Shown: piece after piece, positions 22,975 through 32,703 of the stretch | How positions within the stretch are numbered: position 1 is the first letter of the stretch | Layout: every line of letters begins with the position of its first letter | Virus record (IMG/VR): IMGVR_UViG_3300031576_000161 | Span: 1-39,089 of that record | DNA from: a virus | Length of the DNA stretch: 39,089 nucleotides | Reading direction: 5' to 3' (one strand) | Translations under genes and position numbers: made by a program | The notes under the pieces: generated by a model | Told to the model about the DNA's origin: nothing | Seen by the model: only the letters and a program-made list of their open reading frames with translations | Databases searched by the model: none

Positions 22975-23889
22975 ATGTCTACCATGTCCTTCCTTACGCT
23001 GCAAAATGAGATTGCCGCGCAAACAAGGTTGGATAATACGGAGTCGGCCAAAAATACGCTCATTAAGCGGTGGATAAATCAGGCGCAACAAGAGATATGG
23101 TCAAAATATGATTGGCCTTGGTCGCTTGAGAGGGAAATAGTCCAAACAGTTGTAGACAAAACAGCAGGCACTGTTTCCGTAACGGCTGGAGCTACAACGG
23201 CTACCGGAGCATCTACTGCCTTCGCATCAGCCGATGTTGGTAAATATATCCAGTTTAGCGGATCAAATGACTGGTACAGAATCACCGCCGTTGCTTCCTC
23301 AACGTCCCTTACAATAGAATCGGCTTATAATGCCACGTCCGATCTGTCGGCCGGTACGTATACCATACGTCAATTCTTCTACAGCGTAAGCTCAAGCGTT
23401 GAGAAGATATTGAGTATGCGTCAAATGCAGACGCCGGCTAAACTTGAGCTTATGAGCTTTAGGGACTTCGATGAGAAGAAGCCTAATGTTGACAACACAG
23501 GCAAATCCTTGCGGTATGTGTTATATGGGTACGACAGCTCAGACAACTGGAGATTTTCACTATATCCTAGCCCTGACGCGGCATTTAATCTTGAGGTTAG
23601 GTACAAGAAGAAATCAACTGACTTATCAGCAGATGCGGATGTGTCAGAGATACCTGAGAAATGGCACAGCACCGTCTTGTTGGACGGATCGTTATATAGG
23701 GGCTTTGCATATGTGGATGGGGTGCAAATGGGAAGGCATAACACAGCCTATACGCGATTTAAGGAAGGCATTCGTGAGATGATATCTGATGCCGACCCAG
23801 AGAGTGACTATCATCCAGTGATGCAGAATCGTGAGCGCCGATCAGGAGTAAGTGAGATCGTTAGATTCCCTGATGACTATGGCTCATAA
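22975..23889 (+). CDS. head-to-tail connector / adaptor protein (putative)
   Basis: The 304-residue protein begins with a helical part, LKTLIKRWINQAQQEIW-like (about 26-41), then KYDWPWSLERE, typical of podovirus adaptor proteins that sit below the portal. A beta insertion (TVSVTAGATTATGAS) and a C-terminal helical part with DGSLYRGFAYV follow. Order after capsid genes and before the large tail protein agrees. Call from pattern and position. Confidence 0.6.
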   Translation: MSTMSFLTLQNEIAAQTRLDNTESAKNTLIKRWINQAQQEIWSKYDWPWSLEREIVQTVVDKTAGTVSVTAGATTATGASTAFASADVGKYIQFSGSNDWYRITAVASSTSLTIESAYNATSDLSAGTYTIRQFFYSVSSSVEKILSMRQMQTPAKLELMSFRDFDEKKPNVDNTGKSLRYVLYGYDSSDNWRFSLYPSPDAAFNLEVRYKKKSTDLSADADVSEIPEKWHSTVLLDGSLYRGFAYVDGVQMGRHNTAYTRFKEGIREMISDADPESDYHPVMQNRERRSGVSEIVRFPDDYGS

Positions 23890-23894
23890 AAACA

Positions 23895-26603
23895 ATGATT
23901 TTACAGCTTTTACTGTTATTTTCAACAATAGGATACTGCCAGGACAGTAAAATCCATCCAGTCCAGGACTTCACTGGCGGGATGAATACCTGGCAGAATA
24001 GCCTGATTATAGGGGATAATGAGTCGCCGTTGGCTCAAAACGTTATCCTAGATAAGTCCTTTGGCGTTACGCGCAGGGAAGGCTACGAGAAGCGCAATGT
24101 TACAGCCATTGGGGATGGATCGAGCGACGTAAATGCGATGTATCAACTAGAACGCTCAAACGGAATAAAATACTGCGTCGCGTTTAGCTCAACCAACGGC
24201 TATGGCGGGACGGATGCCTGCCAGACATTCACGGCCTTTGTATCTACCCTAACAAGGAATAATGACGTAAATTGCGAGGCTATCCAAGATCGCCTGTATT
24301 GCGTCAATAATCAATACAATTTTTACTTTGACGGGACAAATGATTACGCCATTTCAGCCTTGCCGGCCAACGCCGACTTTATTAGGGTTCACCGGAATAG
24401 GTGTTTCGTTGGCGGAAACAGCACTAACCCCTCCAGGCTTTTCTATTCCGCCTTGAGTGACTGCACATCCTGGACAACATCAACGGACTACATAGACATT
24501 AGCCCGGAGGACGGCGACGTTCTTGTTGGTATAGGCAAACCAATTTTTGACATGCTACCTATTTATAAGAAGTTCTCCACCTGGGTTCTTAAGGGAACTG
24601 GGCCGTCCACGTTTGTTCTGCTCAACATCTCCAAGGAAACGGGCGCCAAGAACCATCGAGCCATAGCGAACTACAAGAGCAAGCAGTATTTTGATTCATT
24701 GGGGCCGAATGGTGGCAAGCCAGGCATTTATTCCTTCAATGGCATCATTATAGAGGAAGCGAGTCTGAAACTCAGGAATGAGATAGATCAACTTGATACG
24801 TTTAGGGCGAATGCTGGACAGAGATTAATCACATCCAAGGGAGATTTTGACGCTGGAACTTTTGATTCCAGGGCCATGAGTTCTTCCAGGGACTCTGGCT
24901 TTATGCAGTCGTCTTATACGACAAGGACGGATACAATCGCCGGGGATTGGGCAGGCGGGACGTTTGATGGGGTAAGCACCACTAGCGTAAGCGGGTCGAT
25001 GGTGCTTACGCAGAGTTCTTCAGGATCATTCATAAATGCTGGGTGCGAGCAATGTACCGGCGCGTCGTCGTCAGATATAAACTGGTCATCAAAGTCATTT
25101 AACGGCATAGACACAAATTCTCCAATGTATGGTAGCTATATGTGGAGAGATACCGGAGGTTCCTGTGGGACAGAATACTTGGTTCAAATACTTGACACTA
25201 ACCAAAATATACTAAAAACATATTCGCAAACAATTACGGATGGGAAAACAGCCACCGCCCTGGATGTGGATGTCTCAACTGTTGCGGAGGCAATGGTGCG
25301 TCTTAGGGTTTATTGGGAATCCGGCGGCGCAGAGAACATTTCGGTGCCATTTATCCGCCAACAAACCATAAAGTTTAAATCAAAGGACGGACCTGGCGCT
25401 GGATGCGATTTAGTTTGGGATGTTGATGAGGCAAGTCATACTCTTGTTGGAACATATACGTCTCAAATTTTTGATACCGCAATCAGTACACCTATATGGG
25501 GAACATGGGAAACAAGCATAACGAGCGCTGCATTAACTACGGCCACCGGGACAGTAACGGTTCAGGTTAGAGTATCAACGGCCGGCGATGGCGGTGGATT
25601 TGATGCCTATGCAACGCCAACAATAGGCGCTGAATTAGCGAATGCTCAGAAACGATACATCCAATATCAAACCAGATTTGAAGTTGTCAGAACGACAAAT
25701 ACGCCGGGACGACTAAACGCCGCCGAATGGGCCGCTGCCTCTACGGGGACATGGACATCGGCGGAGCTTTTCTTAAGCAACAATATATCCGCCGGCGGAT
25801 GGGGATTATTCCAGGCAGTTGAAACGGAATCCGGGTCGGAGGCGTTGGTATCCTATGCAATCAGAGTAGCCACTTATTCTGGCGGGACAGCCAGTGCGGC
25901 ATGGGCCGTGCAAACAAACAATGCCGCCATAACCCTGTCAACTGGAGCCTATATCCAGGTCAGGTCAACCCATACCGTAGGCGTCGCCACAGAAACGGCT
26001 AAACTGGATTCAATCACGCTAAACTGGAACGAGGGTGCCCAAGCCGTATCCGCCACGATGGAAGTGTTTAATGGCCGGTTACATTATGGAGCGCAGTCTT
26101 TAAACGGATCACGCAACGACACAATATACGTGCTGGATCAGAACGGGGCATGGACTAAGTGGACTGGGGTTAGGCCCAGGCATCTAAGTGTAGTCAATCA
26201 AAACTTCGTAATGGCAGATTCATCTACTACGTCAGCCGGCTTCATTATGAAACTTTATACTGGAGAATCTGATAATGGTGGAGTATTCCAGGCCATCTAT
26301 GACTCCAAGGATTTTACACTAGGCTCAATGGAGAGGATTAAATCCATTGAGCGCGTGTACGTTATCCACAAATCAAGCAACACCACGCTTACTGTTACGC
26401 CGGCGGTTGACGCCGGATTAAGGAGCCAGAGCTATAGCATTAATCTATCTACGGGAGCGCCCTTTGGCATAAGACCCATTGTCCTACATCCTCCACAAAA
26501 CGGCAACTCAGTAAGGATAAGATTTACGAACACGGCGGCGGACAAGCCGTGGGAGATCATTGGTTACGGCATCTATTATCGTGACATTGGTCTAATGCCA
26601 TGA
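23895..26603 (+). CDS. large tail protein with N-terminal signal peptide
   Basis: The 902-residue product starts with a Leu-rich segment, MILQLLLLFSTIGYCQDS, a clear Sec-type signal. IHPVQDFTGGMNTW, DNESPLAQNVILD and RREGYEKRN follow, the opening motif of podovirus tail/stopper proteins that bind beneath the connector. A large middle of beta repeats and a C-terminal WEIIGYGIYYR strand complete it. The presence of an export signal on a tail component is unusual. The start is the first ATG after the connector stop; the next in-frame Met is far inside the conserved part, so the signal is part of the gene. Confidence 0.7.
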   Translation: MILQLLLLFSTIGYCQDSKIHPVQDFTGGMNTWQNSLIIGDNESPLAQNVILDKSFGVTRREGYEKRNVTAIGDGSSDVNAMYQLERSNGIKYCVAFSSTNGYGGTDACQTFTAFVSTLTRNNDVNCEAIQDRLYCVNNQYNFYFDGTNDYAISALPANADFIRVHRNRCFVGGNSTNPSRLFYSALSDCTSWTTSTDYIDISPEDGDVLVGIGKPIFDMLPIYKKFSTWVLKGTGPSTFVLLNISKETGAKNHRAIANYKSKQYFDSLGPNGGKPGIYSFNGIIIEEASLKLRNEIDQLDTFRANAGQRLITSKGDFDAGTFDSRAMSSSRDSGFMQSSYTTRTDTIAGDWAGGTFDGVSTTSVSGSMVLTQSSSGSFINAGCEQCTGASSSDINWSSKSFNGIDTNSPMYGSYMWRDTGGSCGTEYLVQILDTNQNILKTYSQTITDGKTATALDVDVSTVAEAMVRLRVYWESGGAENISVPFIRQQTIKFKSKDGPGAGCDLVWDVDEASHTLVGTYTSQIFDTAISTPIWGTWETSITSAALTTATGTVTVQVRVSTAGDGGGFDAYATPTIGAELANAQKRYIQYQTRFEVVRTTNTPGRLNAAEWAAASTGTWTSAELFLSNNISAGGWGLFQAVETESGSEALVSYAIRVATYSGGTASAAWAVQTNNAAITLSTGAYIQVRSTHTVGVATETAKLDSITLNWNEGAQAVSATMEVFNGRLHYGAQSLNGSRNDTIYVLDQNGAWTKWTGVRPRHLSVVNQNFVMADSSTTSAGFIMKLYTGESDNGGVFQAIYDSKDFTLGSMERIKSIERVYVIHKSSNTTLTVTPAVDAGLRSQSYSINLSTGAPFGIRPIVLHPPQNGNSVRIRFTNTAADKPWEIIGYGIYYRDIGLMP

Positions 26604-27448
26604 TGTTTATACTTTTATATACACTAACGAAATCGGCTTACGGAGAGACTCAGATATTGCCGGTAGAGGATATGACAAAGCCGGGGGCGCAGCAGGTCTT
26701 GCAACAGGACTTGGATTCTAAGTTTGGTGTTTCGGGCGGCACCGTAACCGGCCAGGTTACGCTATCCTCTAATACCCATTTCGCCAGCTACACTACGATG
26801 GCGTCTACCCTTACGATAACAAACGGCGGGCTTAATATCGTAACTGCTAATCAAGGAATCACGTTCAATGATGGAACGCGGCAATATACGGCTGTATCTG
26901 TGCCGGCTGGGATAAGTCCGGGGCCAATGATATTGGTTTCTAGTGGAAGTTTTACGAATGTCACCGTAGCCACAGTTAGCCTGCCGTCTGCTTATTCTTC
27001 CTTTATGGTCGTTGGGCGTTTGCAAAATACTAACGCGGCGGCAAGATCGCTTTTAGCTAGACTTGGAGGCGACACGGCAAGTCAATATATATGGTCATTG
27101 CTTAATTTGTACGTTTCTGCCACACAAGTTACCGGATGCAACCCCGGCAACTCAATGAACATATCAGACACAACAAGCAATACAAATAGGGTGGCAATTT
27201 CAACGTGGACAATGGTTACGGCTAGAATCGAGGTTCCGGCCGCAGGAATTCTCTTGTATGACATAACGCTAAATTCAATGGCAAACGACATATCCACGCC
27301 AGATAGCGTCCACACGCAGGGCAGGTATTCAGGGCCGACGCCGACGGACATGCAATTTTGGATGGGAACCGTTACTTCATGCACCGCATCAACGCAATCA
27401 GCAACGTCAACCAGTGGGGTATTATATGTTTATGCTTGGCCTGGATAG
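26600..27448 (+). CDS. tail fibre-like protein with signal peptide
   Basis: The 282-residue protein starts MMFILLYTLTKSAYGETQ, a short Sec-type signal, then PVEDMTKPGAQQVLQQDL. A fibre-like beta stretch (VTGQVTLSSNTHFASY, GGLNIVTANQGITFNDGT) and a C-terminal beta domain with two cysteines follow. It overlaps the tail gene (ATGATG). The FNDGT segment is common in fibre and pilus-like tips. Exact role unknown; fibre is the best reading. Confidence 0.65.
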   Translation: MMFILLYTLTKSAYGETQILPVEDMTKPGAQQVLQQDLDSKFGVSGGTVTGQVTLSSNTHFASYTTMASTLTITNGGLNIVTANQGITFNDGTRQYTAVSVPAGISPGPMILVSSGSFTNVTVATVSLPSAYSSFMVVGRLQNTNAAARSLLARLGGDTASQYIWSLLNLYVSATQVTGCNPGNSMNISDTTSNTNRVAISTWTMVTARIEVPAAGILLYDITLNSMANDISTPDSVHTQGRYSGPTPTDMQFWMGTVTSCTASTQSATSTSGVLYVYAWPG

Positions 27449-27456
27449 GAGAACTT

Positions 27457-28008
27457 ATGGCAATATCAGATGAATTCCAATTACCGGCTTCAGCGCAGGC
27501 GGATTTACCGCCTGAATTAAGTCAAGATTTTTTTAGTACGCTGGATGAGTCTTTTAGGACGCAGGAGAAGCGATCCTTAGAGAGATTACTGGAGGAACAA
27601 GAATCTAGGGGATTATTGCACTCCGGCGAAACGCAGAAGGGCATTATGGAGCAGGTTCTTGGCCCAAGCCTACAACGCCGGCGGGAGGCGCTTTTGCCTA
27701 TCGCCATGGAGGGGGCAAAGACTACTGGTGCGAGGCGCTTTCAGCGAGAGGGAGAGTCCCAGGGCTTTGAGCGCCAGCGGCAATTTGCGGCGGAGGAACA
27801 AGAGCGCCAATTAGCTAGGATGGAAAGGCAGCGGCAAATACAGGAGAGCATTATGCGGCTCGCTGATTGGCTCGGGGAAGCGGCTCCTTCCGGTGATTTA
27901 TTCAGCAAAACTTTGACTCAAGGGTTTGCCCAACAGATACCCGGAATGTTGCTTGGTGGCGGCAAGAAGGTTATAGGTGGATGGGGGAGTCCGGGTGGGG
28001 TGCAATAA
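27457..28008 (+). CDS. coiled-coil virion-associated protein
   Basis: The 183-residue protein starts at the ATG at 27457 behind AGGAGA. It is strongly helical and charged (residues 30-140 rich in Arg, Glu and Gln, e.g. RQFAAEEQERQLARMERQRQ). A Gly-rich end (PGMLLGGGKKVIGGWG) follows. It shares its stop base with the next gene. Its position before the large internal protein suggests an ejection or internal virion protein; no family is recognised. Confidence 0.6.
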   Translation: MAISDEFQLPASAQADLPPELSQDFFSTLDESFRTQEKRSLERLLEEQESRGLLHSGETQKGIMEQVLGPSLQRRREALLPIAMEGAKTTGARRFQREGESQGFERQRQFAAEEQERQLARMERQRQIQESIMRLADWLGEAAPSGDLFSKTLTQGFAQQIPGMLLGGGKKVIGGWGSPGGVQ

Positions 28009-28517
28009 TGGCCGAAGAAGAAAGGCAACCAAAAGTTAGGCGAGAAGGGGCCATAAAGACAGGGCTCCGTAGATTTGCCGCCGGGGTAGCTGGAACCGCT
28101 GGCCCGGACGTGGAAAGACAATTAGATATGCCAGGAGCCGGGGCCTTAACGATGGATGAGCTTAATGCCGTCTTGAATTCAGAACAAAAAGCGGAAAGAC
28201 CGGCGTTTGGCCGTGGAGCCATAGACGATCAAGAAAAAGACTTGATTGAATTATCCAAAGTCCTTGGCGGGGATCAAGGACTATTCCTACGAAGCCGGGC
28301 TCCGTCTATGTATGAAAGCCTTGTCCAAATGGGCGAGGGCTTGGCCCAAAACATAAAAAAGCAAAGAAAATTCGTGTCGCCTGAAGTCCCGTCTCAACAA
28401 CCAAAAAAGAAAGCCGAGTTTAAATCCAAGGAAGATGTGGCCAAGGCAATCTCCTCTGGATCCATTAGTAAAGATCAGGGCATTAAAATTCTTAGAGAGA
28501 AATTTGGAATGAAATAA
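28008..28517 (+). CDS. internal virion-associated protein (putative)
   Basis: The 169-residue basic helical protein starts on the previous stop (TAATG). A Lys-rich segment (QQPKKKAEFKSKEDVAKAI) near 130-150 is followed by a small helical end (GSISKDQGIKILREKFG) that looks like a SHOCT-type short helical hairpin. The role is unknown; it lies between two likely internal virion proteins. Confidence 0.6.
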   Translation: MAEEERQPKVRREGAIKTGLRRFAAGVAGTAGPDVERQLDMPGAGALTMDELNAVLNSEQKAERPAFGRGAIDDQEKDLIELSKVLGGDQGLFLRSRAPSMYESLVQMGEGLAQNIKKQRKFVSPEVPSQQPKKKAEFKSKEDVAKAISSGSISKDQGIKILREKFGMK

Positions 28518-31364
28518 ATGCCAGAAGAAACGGCAGAAGATTTTTTAAATAAATCCTTAAATCAAGATAAAGGCGAACCACAATCTGCTGAGGATTTTTT
28601 AAATAGGGCAACTGAAAAAAAATCTTCCCAAGAAACAGCGGAATCATTCATAGATAAGGCTCTATCTACTGGACTTAAGTTTTTAGAGCCGATACCTCAA
28701 GCAAAAGAACTATTAATGGAGGCGGCAGGGGCTATCGAAGATTCCAGTGCGTTCTCAATTAAAAGGCCGGAATCAACGTCTCCAGTTCAAGCGGCTGTTG
28801 AGGCTGCGAGGGCAGTTATAAATATGGCCTCTGCCCCAGTAGAACCATTGACTCGCCCTGGAGGGCCATTCCAACCAACAAAAGTCGCGGAGGCTATCGC
28901 GCCATCTCCGCTTGATGTGGCATTGACAGCGTTGCCGGGAGCGTCTTTTTTGGCAGGGAAGATGCTTAGGCCCACAGGGAAGGCTTCTGTGTTGGCGGCG
29001 GAATCCGCAGTAAAAACGGTAGAAGCGCCGGTCAGTGCAACGGCCAGGTTAGAGGCCGCTGCGACTAAGGTCCAAAAACAAGCTGATATCTTGATAGAAA
29101 AAGACCCCATAAAACGGCTCATCCTGCCAGAGCCGGTGCCGCAATCGCCCTTGCCAAAAATGGCGGTTAATATAAATCTTGAGAAAATCAACACTACGGC
29201 AGATGTTAAGCAATTCATTTCAGATATAGCCGCAAGTAACCGCGTCGTTATTGACGAGGCCAAGCGCGGCGTTATAACAAATAAACAGACTTTGCAACTT
29301 GCGAATGATTTAGGATTAAAGGCTGAAGATGTTTTAAAAAGGTTGCCAGGAGATATTTCAAATGCCGAGGGCATAACTGCGGCAAGGCAGGTTTTGGCTC
29401 AATCGGCGGAAAGAACTTTAGAGATTATACAGGCCACGGCACAAGGGCGTAGGAGCGTCATGGACGCCGCCGATGCTCTAAGACAACACATATTAATTCA
29501 ATCTAAAACTGGTGGACTCGTATCGGAAGTTGGGCGCGCCTTACAGTCATCTAATATCGTTGTTGGCGGCAATAAAGAAAAAGCGATTAAGGCATTTATG
29601 AATGCCCTCGGTGGCAAGGAAATAACGGAAGAAATAATAGGAAGATTGGCGAAATTATACCCGCTTAACCCTAGGGAATTTAACATTGCCTTAAGGGGGA
29701 TAGCCGAGGGGACTACTAGAGAAAAAATCTTTGAGGGCTGGATATCCGGCCTTTTATCAAATCCAAAAACTCACGAATTCAATGTCCTGTCAAATACTTT
29801 GGCCGCTGGCCTGGGCCCAATTGAAAAAGGACTAGCCGGCGGAATTGACTTTCTACGAGCATCTATTACCGGATCACCAAAAGAAAGATTCATAGGAGAA
29901 GCGGCAAAAGATATATCCGGTATAGCGCATGGCATTCCAGAGGGATTCCTTAAGGCATTACGCACATTTAAAGACGAGATATCTGAATTTTCAGAACATG
30001 CTACAAAGATAGATTCCAAGCCTCGCCAGGCGCTAGGTGGCGCTGTTGGGAAGGCTATTAGAACGCCACTGCGGCTTCTTGCTGCCGCTGATGAATTCTT
30101 TAAAATAATAAATTTTAGCGGCTCTAAGTCGGCTTTTGCTTATCAGGATGCCGCAAAGGCCGGGCTTAAGGGAGAGGCCAGATTATTGGGCATGGCTGAA
30201 AATCTAGCACATCCATCCAAAAACCTTTTATCCAGAGCATCACATGAAGCTGAGTATAGGACATTCACTAAAAAGGGCGGGCCGGCCACGGACGCCATGA
30301 TGCGTCTCCGGCGGACGATCCCTGGCCTTGAATTTATAGTCCCTTTTATTACAACTCCTGTGAATATCGCCAAATTTGGAATTGAAAGAACCCCATTGAA
30401 TCTTTTAATAAGAACTCCCTTTAGAATAGGAAAGGGCGCTATTGCAGGTGGCGAAATATCGGATGAACTTGCCAAGGGGACAATCGGAATGCTTGCGGCC
30501 GGATATGCGGCTCAACAGTACGGGCAAGGCAATCTTACTGGCGGGGGACCTAAAAATCCAGGCCAAAGAAATGTTTTATTTACTTCTGGATGGCGCCCAT
30601 ATAGCGTTAAGGTCGGAAATAAGTATGTCAGCTACGCTAGACTTGAGCCGATGGCAATGACGATGGGATTAACCGCCGACGTAATGGAAATGTCAGGCAT
30701 GCTTGATAAATCAGACATGGTATCTAAACTAGGATTGGCCTTTGCTCAAAACATAGTCAATAAGACATTTACTCGGGGACTCTCAGATATGTTAAATGCC
30801 ATAAGTAGGCCAGAATTATATGGGGAGGGATGGGTTAAATCAATTTCATCTACTGCTATTCCAATGACGGGGGCGATGGGGGCCATCACTGGGGTTATTG
30901 ATCCCACAATGCGTCGGCCGCAATCTATCCCTGACGCCCTGAAGGCTCGTATCCCAGGCCTATCCCAAGACGTTATTGCCTTAAGAGATATCTGGGGCAA
31001 GCCGGTCATTATTGAAGGTGGCCCCATTCGGCGCGGCCTTGCATCAAATATTATGCATTCAATACCAGATGATTTCAGCACCAATGAAATGGCAAGGCTT
31101 AAAATATCAATCCCACATGTAAGCTCAAAAATAGTAGGTGTTGAAATAACGGACAAGGAATTAGATAGGTATGCCGAAGTTTCTGGAGCATTTGCAAAAC
31201 AATTCATAGATGAGGCTACGGGGTCACCCGGATGGTCTGAAATTCCTGATTGGAAAAAAGAAGAACTGATAATGGATAGGTATGGTAAAGCAAGGGACAT
31301 AGCAAGAAAAGAACTATTTGGTGATTTTAAAGAAAAACAAAAAAAATTCAGGGTGCGACAATGA
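28518..31364 (+). CDS. large internal virion / DNA-ejection protein (putative)
   Basis: This 948-residue protein is one of the two largest in the genome. The N-end has three copies of an 11-residue motif (ETAEDFLNKSL, QSAEDFLNRAT, ETAESFIDKAL) within the first 50 residues. A long helical body and several Ala/Gly-rich amphipathic segments follow (e.g. AGGEISDELAKGTIGMLAAGY). A conserved-looking GWRPYSVKVGNKYVSY, then GLTADVMEMSG, lies near 690-720. In a short-tailed phage lacking a tape measure this is the likely ejected core protein. Family not firmly recognised. Confidence 0.6.
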   Translation: MPEETAEDFLNKSLNQDKGEPQSAEDFLNRATEKKSSQETAESFIDKALSTGLKFLEPIPQAKELLMEAAGAIEDSSAFSIKRPESTSPVQAAVEAARAVINMASAPVEPLTRPGGPFQPTKVAEAIAPSPLDVALTALPGASFLAGKMLRPTGKASVLAAESAVKTVEAPVSATARLEAAATKVQKQADILIEKDPIKRLILPEPVPQSPLPKMAVNINLEKINTTADVKQFISDIAASNRVVIDEAKRGVITNKQTLQLANDLGLKAEDVLKRLPGDISNAEGITAARQVLAQSAERTLEIIQATAQGRRSVMDAADALRQHILIQSKTGGLVSEVGRALQSSNIVVGGNKEKAIKAFMNALGGKEITEEIIGRLAKLYPLNPREFNIALRGIAEGTTREKIFEGWISGLLSNPKTHEFNVLSNTLAAGLGPIEKGLAGGIDFLRASITGSPKERFIGEAAKDISGIAHGIPEGFLKALRTFKDEISEFSEHATKIDSKPRQALGGAVGKAIRTPLRLLAAADEFFKIINFSGSKSAFAYQDAAKAGLKGEARLLGMAENLAHPSKNLLSRASHEAEYRTFTKKGGPATDAMMRLRRTIPGLEFIVPFITTPVNIAKFGIERTPLNLLIRTPFRIGKGAIAGGEISDELAKGTIGMLAAGYAAQQYGQGNLTGGGPKNPGQRNVLFTSGWRPYSVKVGNKYVSYARLEPMAMTMGLTADVMEMSGMLDKSDMVSKLGLAFAQNIVNKTFTRGLSDMLNAISRPELYGEGWVKSISSTAIPMTGAMGAITGVIDPTMRRPQSIPDALKARIPGLSQDVIALRDIWGKPVIIEGGPIRRGLASNIMHSIPDDFSTNEMARLKISIPHVSSKIVGVEITDKELDRYAEVSGAFAKQFIDEATGSPGWSEIPDWKKEELIMDRYGKARDIARKELFGDFKEKQKKFRVRQ

Positions 31365-31558
31365 AAATCCCTCAATGGATACAATGGACAATAGGTATAG
31401 TCTTTTGCGCTGGCGTTGTTTACGCACAAGTTCACGGATTGCCGGATCGCGTCAATATCGTAGAGCAAAAGGTATCAGCAGTAGAAGCCAACGTAACCTA
31501 TATTCGGCAAGACGTTCAATGGATTAGGGAGCATATTGATTCAAGGCGATCGAGATAA
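31361..31558 (+). CDS. membrane protein with coiled-coil tail (holin- or spanin-like)
   Basis: The 65-residue product has one N-terminal membrane segment (about 8-24, WTIGIVFCAGVVYAQV) and a heptad-rich tail (VEQKVSAVEANVTYIRQDV). This is an N-in membrane anchor with a periplasmic coiled coil, as in inner spanins or XhlA-like proteins. It overlaps the previous stop (ATGA) and the endolysin start by 23 bases. It is probably part of the lysis cassette. Confidence 0.6.
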   Translation: MKIPQWIQWTIGIVFCAGVVYAQVHGLPDRVNIVEQKVSAVEANVTYIRQDVQWIREHIDSRRSR

Positions 31559-31985
31559 TGCCGTGGATGAGAAAGCTCAAAAGCTTAAGCGTATTTGTGA
31601 CGCCATCGTAAAAGATGAATCATTATGGCCCAAAAAGGGAGCCACCTTCTGCAACTTTGGATTGAATCTTATATGCCAGCACATGGAATACACTGGATTT
31701 TCTGACATGGTGGCTAACGAAATATACGATAAGTGCGTTAAAGTACACGCTGAAATATCGGCCTCTTGGGCCGAGGAATATGCCAAGAGTGGAGAATTGG
31801 CTATCGCAGCCCAGCGCGGCGATCCGCACGGTCATTGCGCTGTCATTTATCCAGATGATGGGGTATTCTCTGGCAAGTGGCGTATGCAGGTGCCGTTGTG
31901 CGCTAACATAGGAATTACATGCGGCGTTATGGGGGCGAATTACGCCTTTAAAACACCGCCTAAATACTTTGCGATTAAAGCTTAG
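31536..31985 (+). CDS. endolysin-like cysteine peptidase (TTG start)
   Basis: The 149-residue protein resembles CHAP/NlpC-type phage cell-wall hydrolases. GATFCNFGL places the likely nucleophile at C39, DMVANEIYDKC follows, and GDPHGHCAV supplies the catalytic His at 100 (or 98). The end, VPLCANIG and YAFKTPPKYFAIK, matches the closing strand of that group. The TTG start has a GGGAG five bases upstream; a GTG at 31563 is the alternative. It sits between a membrane protein and a holin-like gene, which supports a lysis role. Confidence 0.6.
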   Translation: MIQGDRDNAVDEKAQKLKRICDAIVKDESLWPKKGATFCNFGLNLICQHMEYTGFSDMVANEIYDKCVKVHAEISASWAEEYAKSGELAIAAQRGDPHGHCAVIYPDDGVFSGKWRMQVPLCANIGITCGVMGANYAFKTPPKYFAIKA

Positions 31986-32289
31986 TGATTATGACAAATA
32001 CAACACTTCAGTTAAGGGGCTGTTTCGCCGGCATGTTTACAATGCTAGGATACGTGGCATATCATCCCGGTTATCCAAAAAACAGTTTGCCGAATTCTAT
32101 CAAAAGCCATGTTATTATTGCGGCTACAAAATTATTCTTATCGGCCTTGATAGGATTGATAATCGCAAGGGGTATGTCGCTAATAACGTGGTTTCGTGTT
32201 GTAGGTGGTGTAATAATGGGAAGTCTCAACTTCGCTTAGAGGATTGGATAAATCTATGCCGGAGCGTGGTCCGTATCCACGGCGCATAA
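31969..32289 (+). CDS. free-standing HNH endonuclease-like protein
   Basis: The 106-residue product has CYYCG at 48-52, GLDRIDN (58-64) with the acidic/asparagine residues of an HNH site, NNVVSCCRWCN (73-83) and K85. This is the CxxC-HNH-CxxC zinc core, with Asp-Arg in place of the first His. No ATG is available; the TTG at 31969 overlaps the endolysin by 17 bases and has no clear ribosome site, so the start is uncertain. It may be a mobile endonuclease inserted in the lysis cassette. Confidence 0.6.
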   Translation: MRLKLSDYDKYNTSVKGLFRRHVYNARIRGISSRLSKKQFAEFYQKPCYYCGYKIILIGLDRIDNRKGYVANNVVSCCRWCNNGKSQLRLEDWINLCRSVVRIHGA

Positions 32290-32480
32290 ACTGGCTGGAT
32301 GTGTGGCGCAAAGGCGGTATCTTCCTGTCTTGGACATGGAAGATAAATTGGACTGGATATAGGAGGGAAGATGATCGGGAAGATTCTGGAAAAGCTGTTG
32401 CCTTTGGAAAGAATGATTGCCCTTGCCCTAAAGATTGGGCTTCTAAAAAAGCCCCTGGAATTGGCGGCGAAGGGATATAG
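32256..32480 (+). CDS. small Trp-rich protein (uncertain)
   Basis: The 74-codon frame from the ATG at 32256 starts MPERGPYPRRINWLDVW and is Trp-rich, protein-like for its first half. A GGATTGGAT sequence lies upstream. Its second half overlaps the holin-like gene by 110 bases and looks like a shadow of it. It may be a real short gene with an incidental tail, or not translated at all. Confidence 0.3.
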   Translation: MPERGPYPRRINWLDVWRKGGIFLSWTWKINWTGYRREDDREDSGKAVAFGKNDCPCPKDWASKKAPGIGGEGI

Positions 32481-32703
32481 GAAGGCTCAAGGTGTCAGAA
32501 CACAAGCCAGCCTCGCTTTGGCGGGCGCGGTTGCGCTTGGCGCTGCTATGGGCGTTATCCCGTGGGATCAAGCTCATGGTCTTATTCTGTCTTTGGTTGG
32601 AGCAGCGATACCGACGGCCTTAGAGAAAGTTGAGCGTGTTCTAGGGATTGTTGAAAAAGCCCACGCAGAGGTTGCCAAAGAGGCGGAGCAACCGAACAAA
32701 TGA
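32371..32703 (+). CDS. holin-like membrane protein
   Basis: The 110-residue protein starts behind AGGAGG. It has amphipathic N-helices (MIGKILEKLLPLERMIALAL) and a hydrophobic pair at about 47-80 (LALAGAVALGAAMGVI, LILSLVGAAI), with a charged C-tail (EKAHAEVAKEAEQ). Hydrophobic helices plus a charged tail next to an endolysin fit a holin. No specific holin family is recognised. Confidence 0.6.
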   Translation: MIGKILEKLLPLERMIALALKIGLLKKPLELAAKGYRKAQGVRTQASLALAGAVALGAAMGVIPWDQAHGLILSLVGAAIPTALEKVERVLGIVEKAHAEVAKEAEQPNK

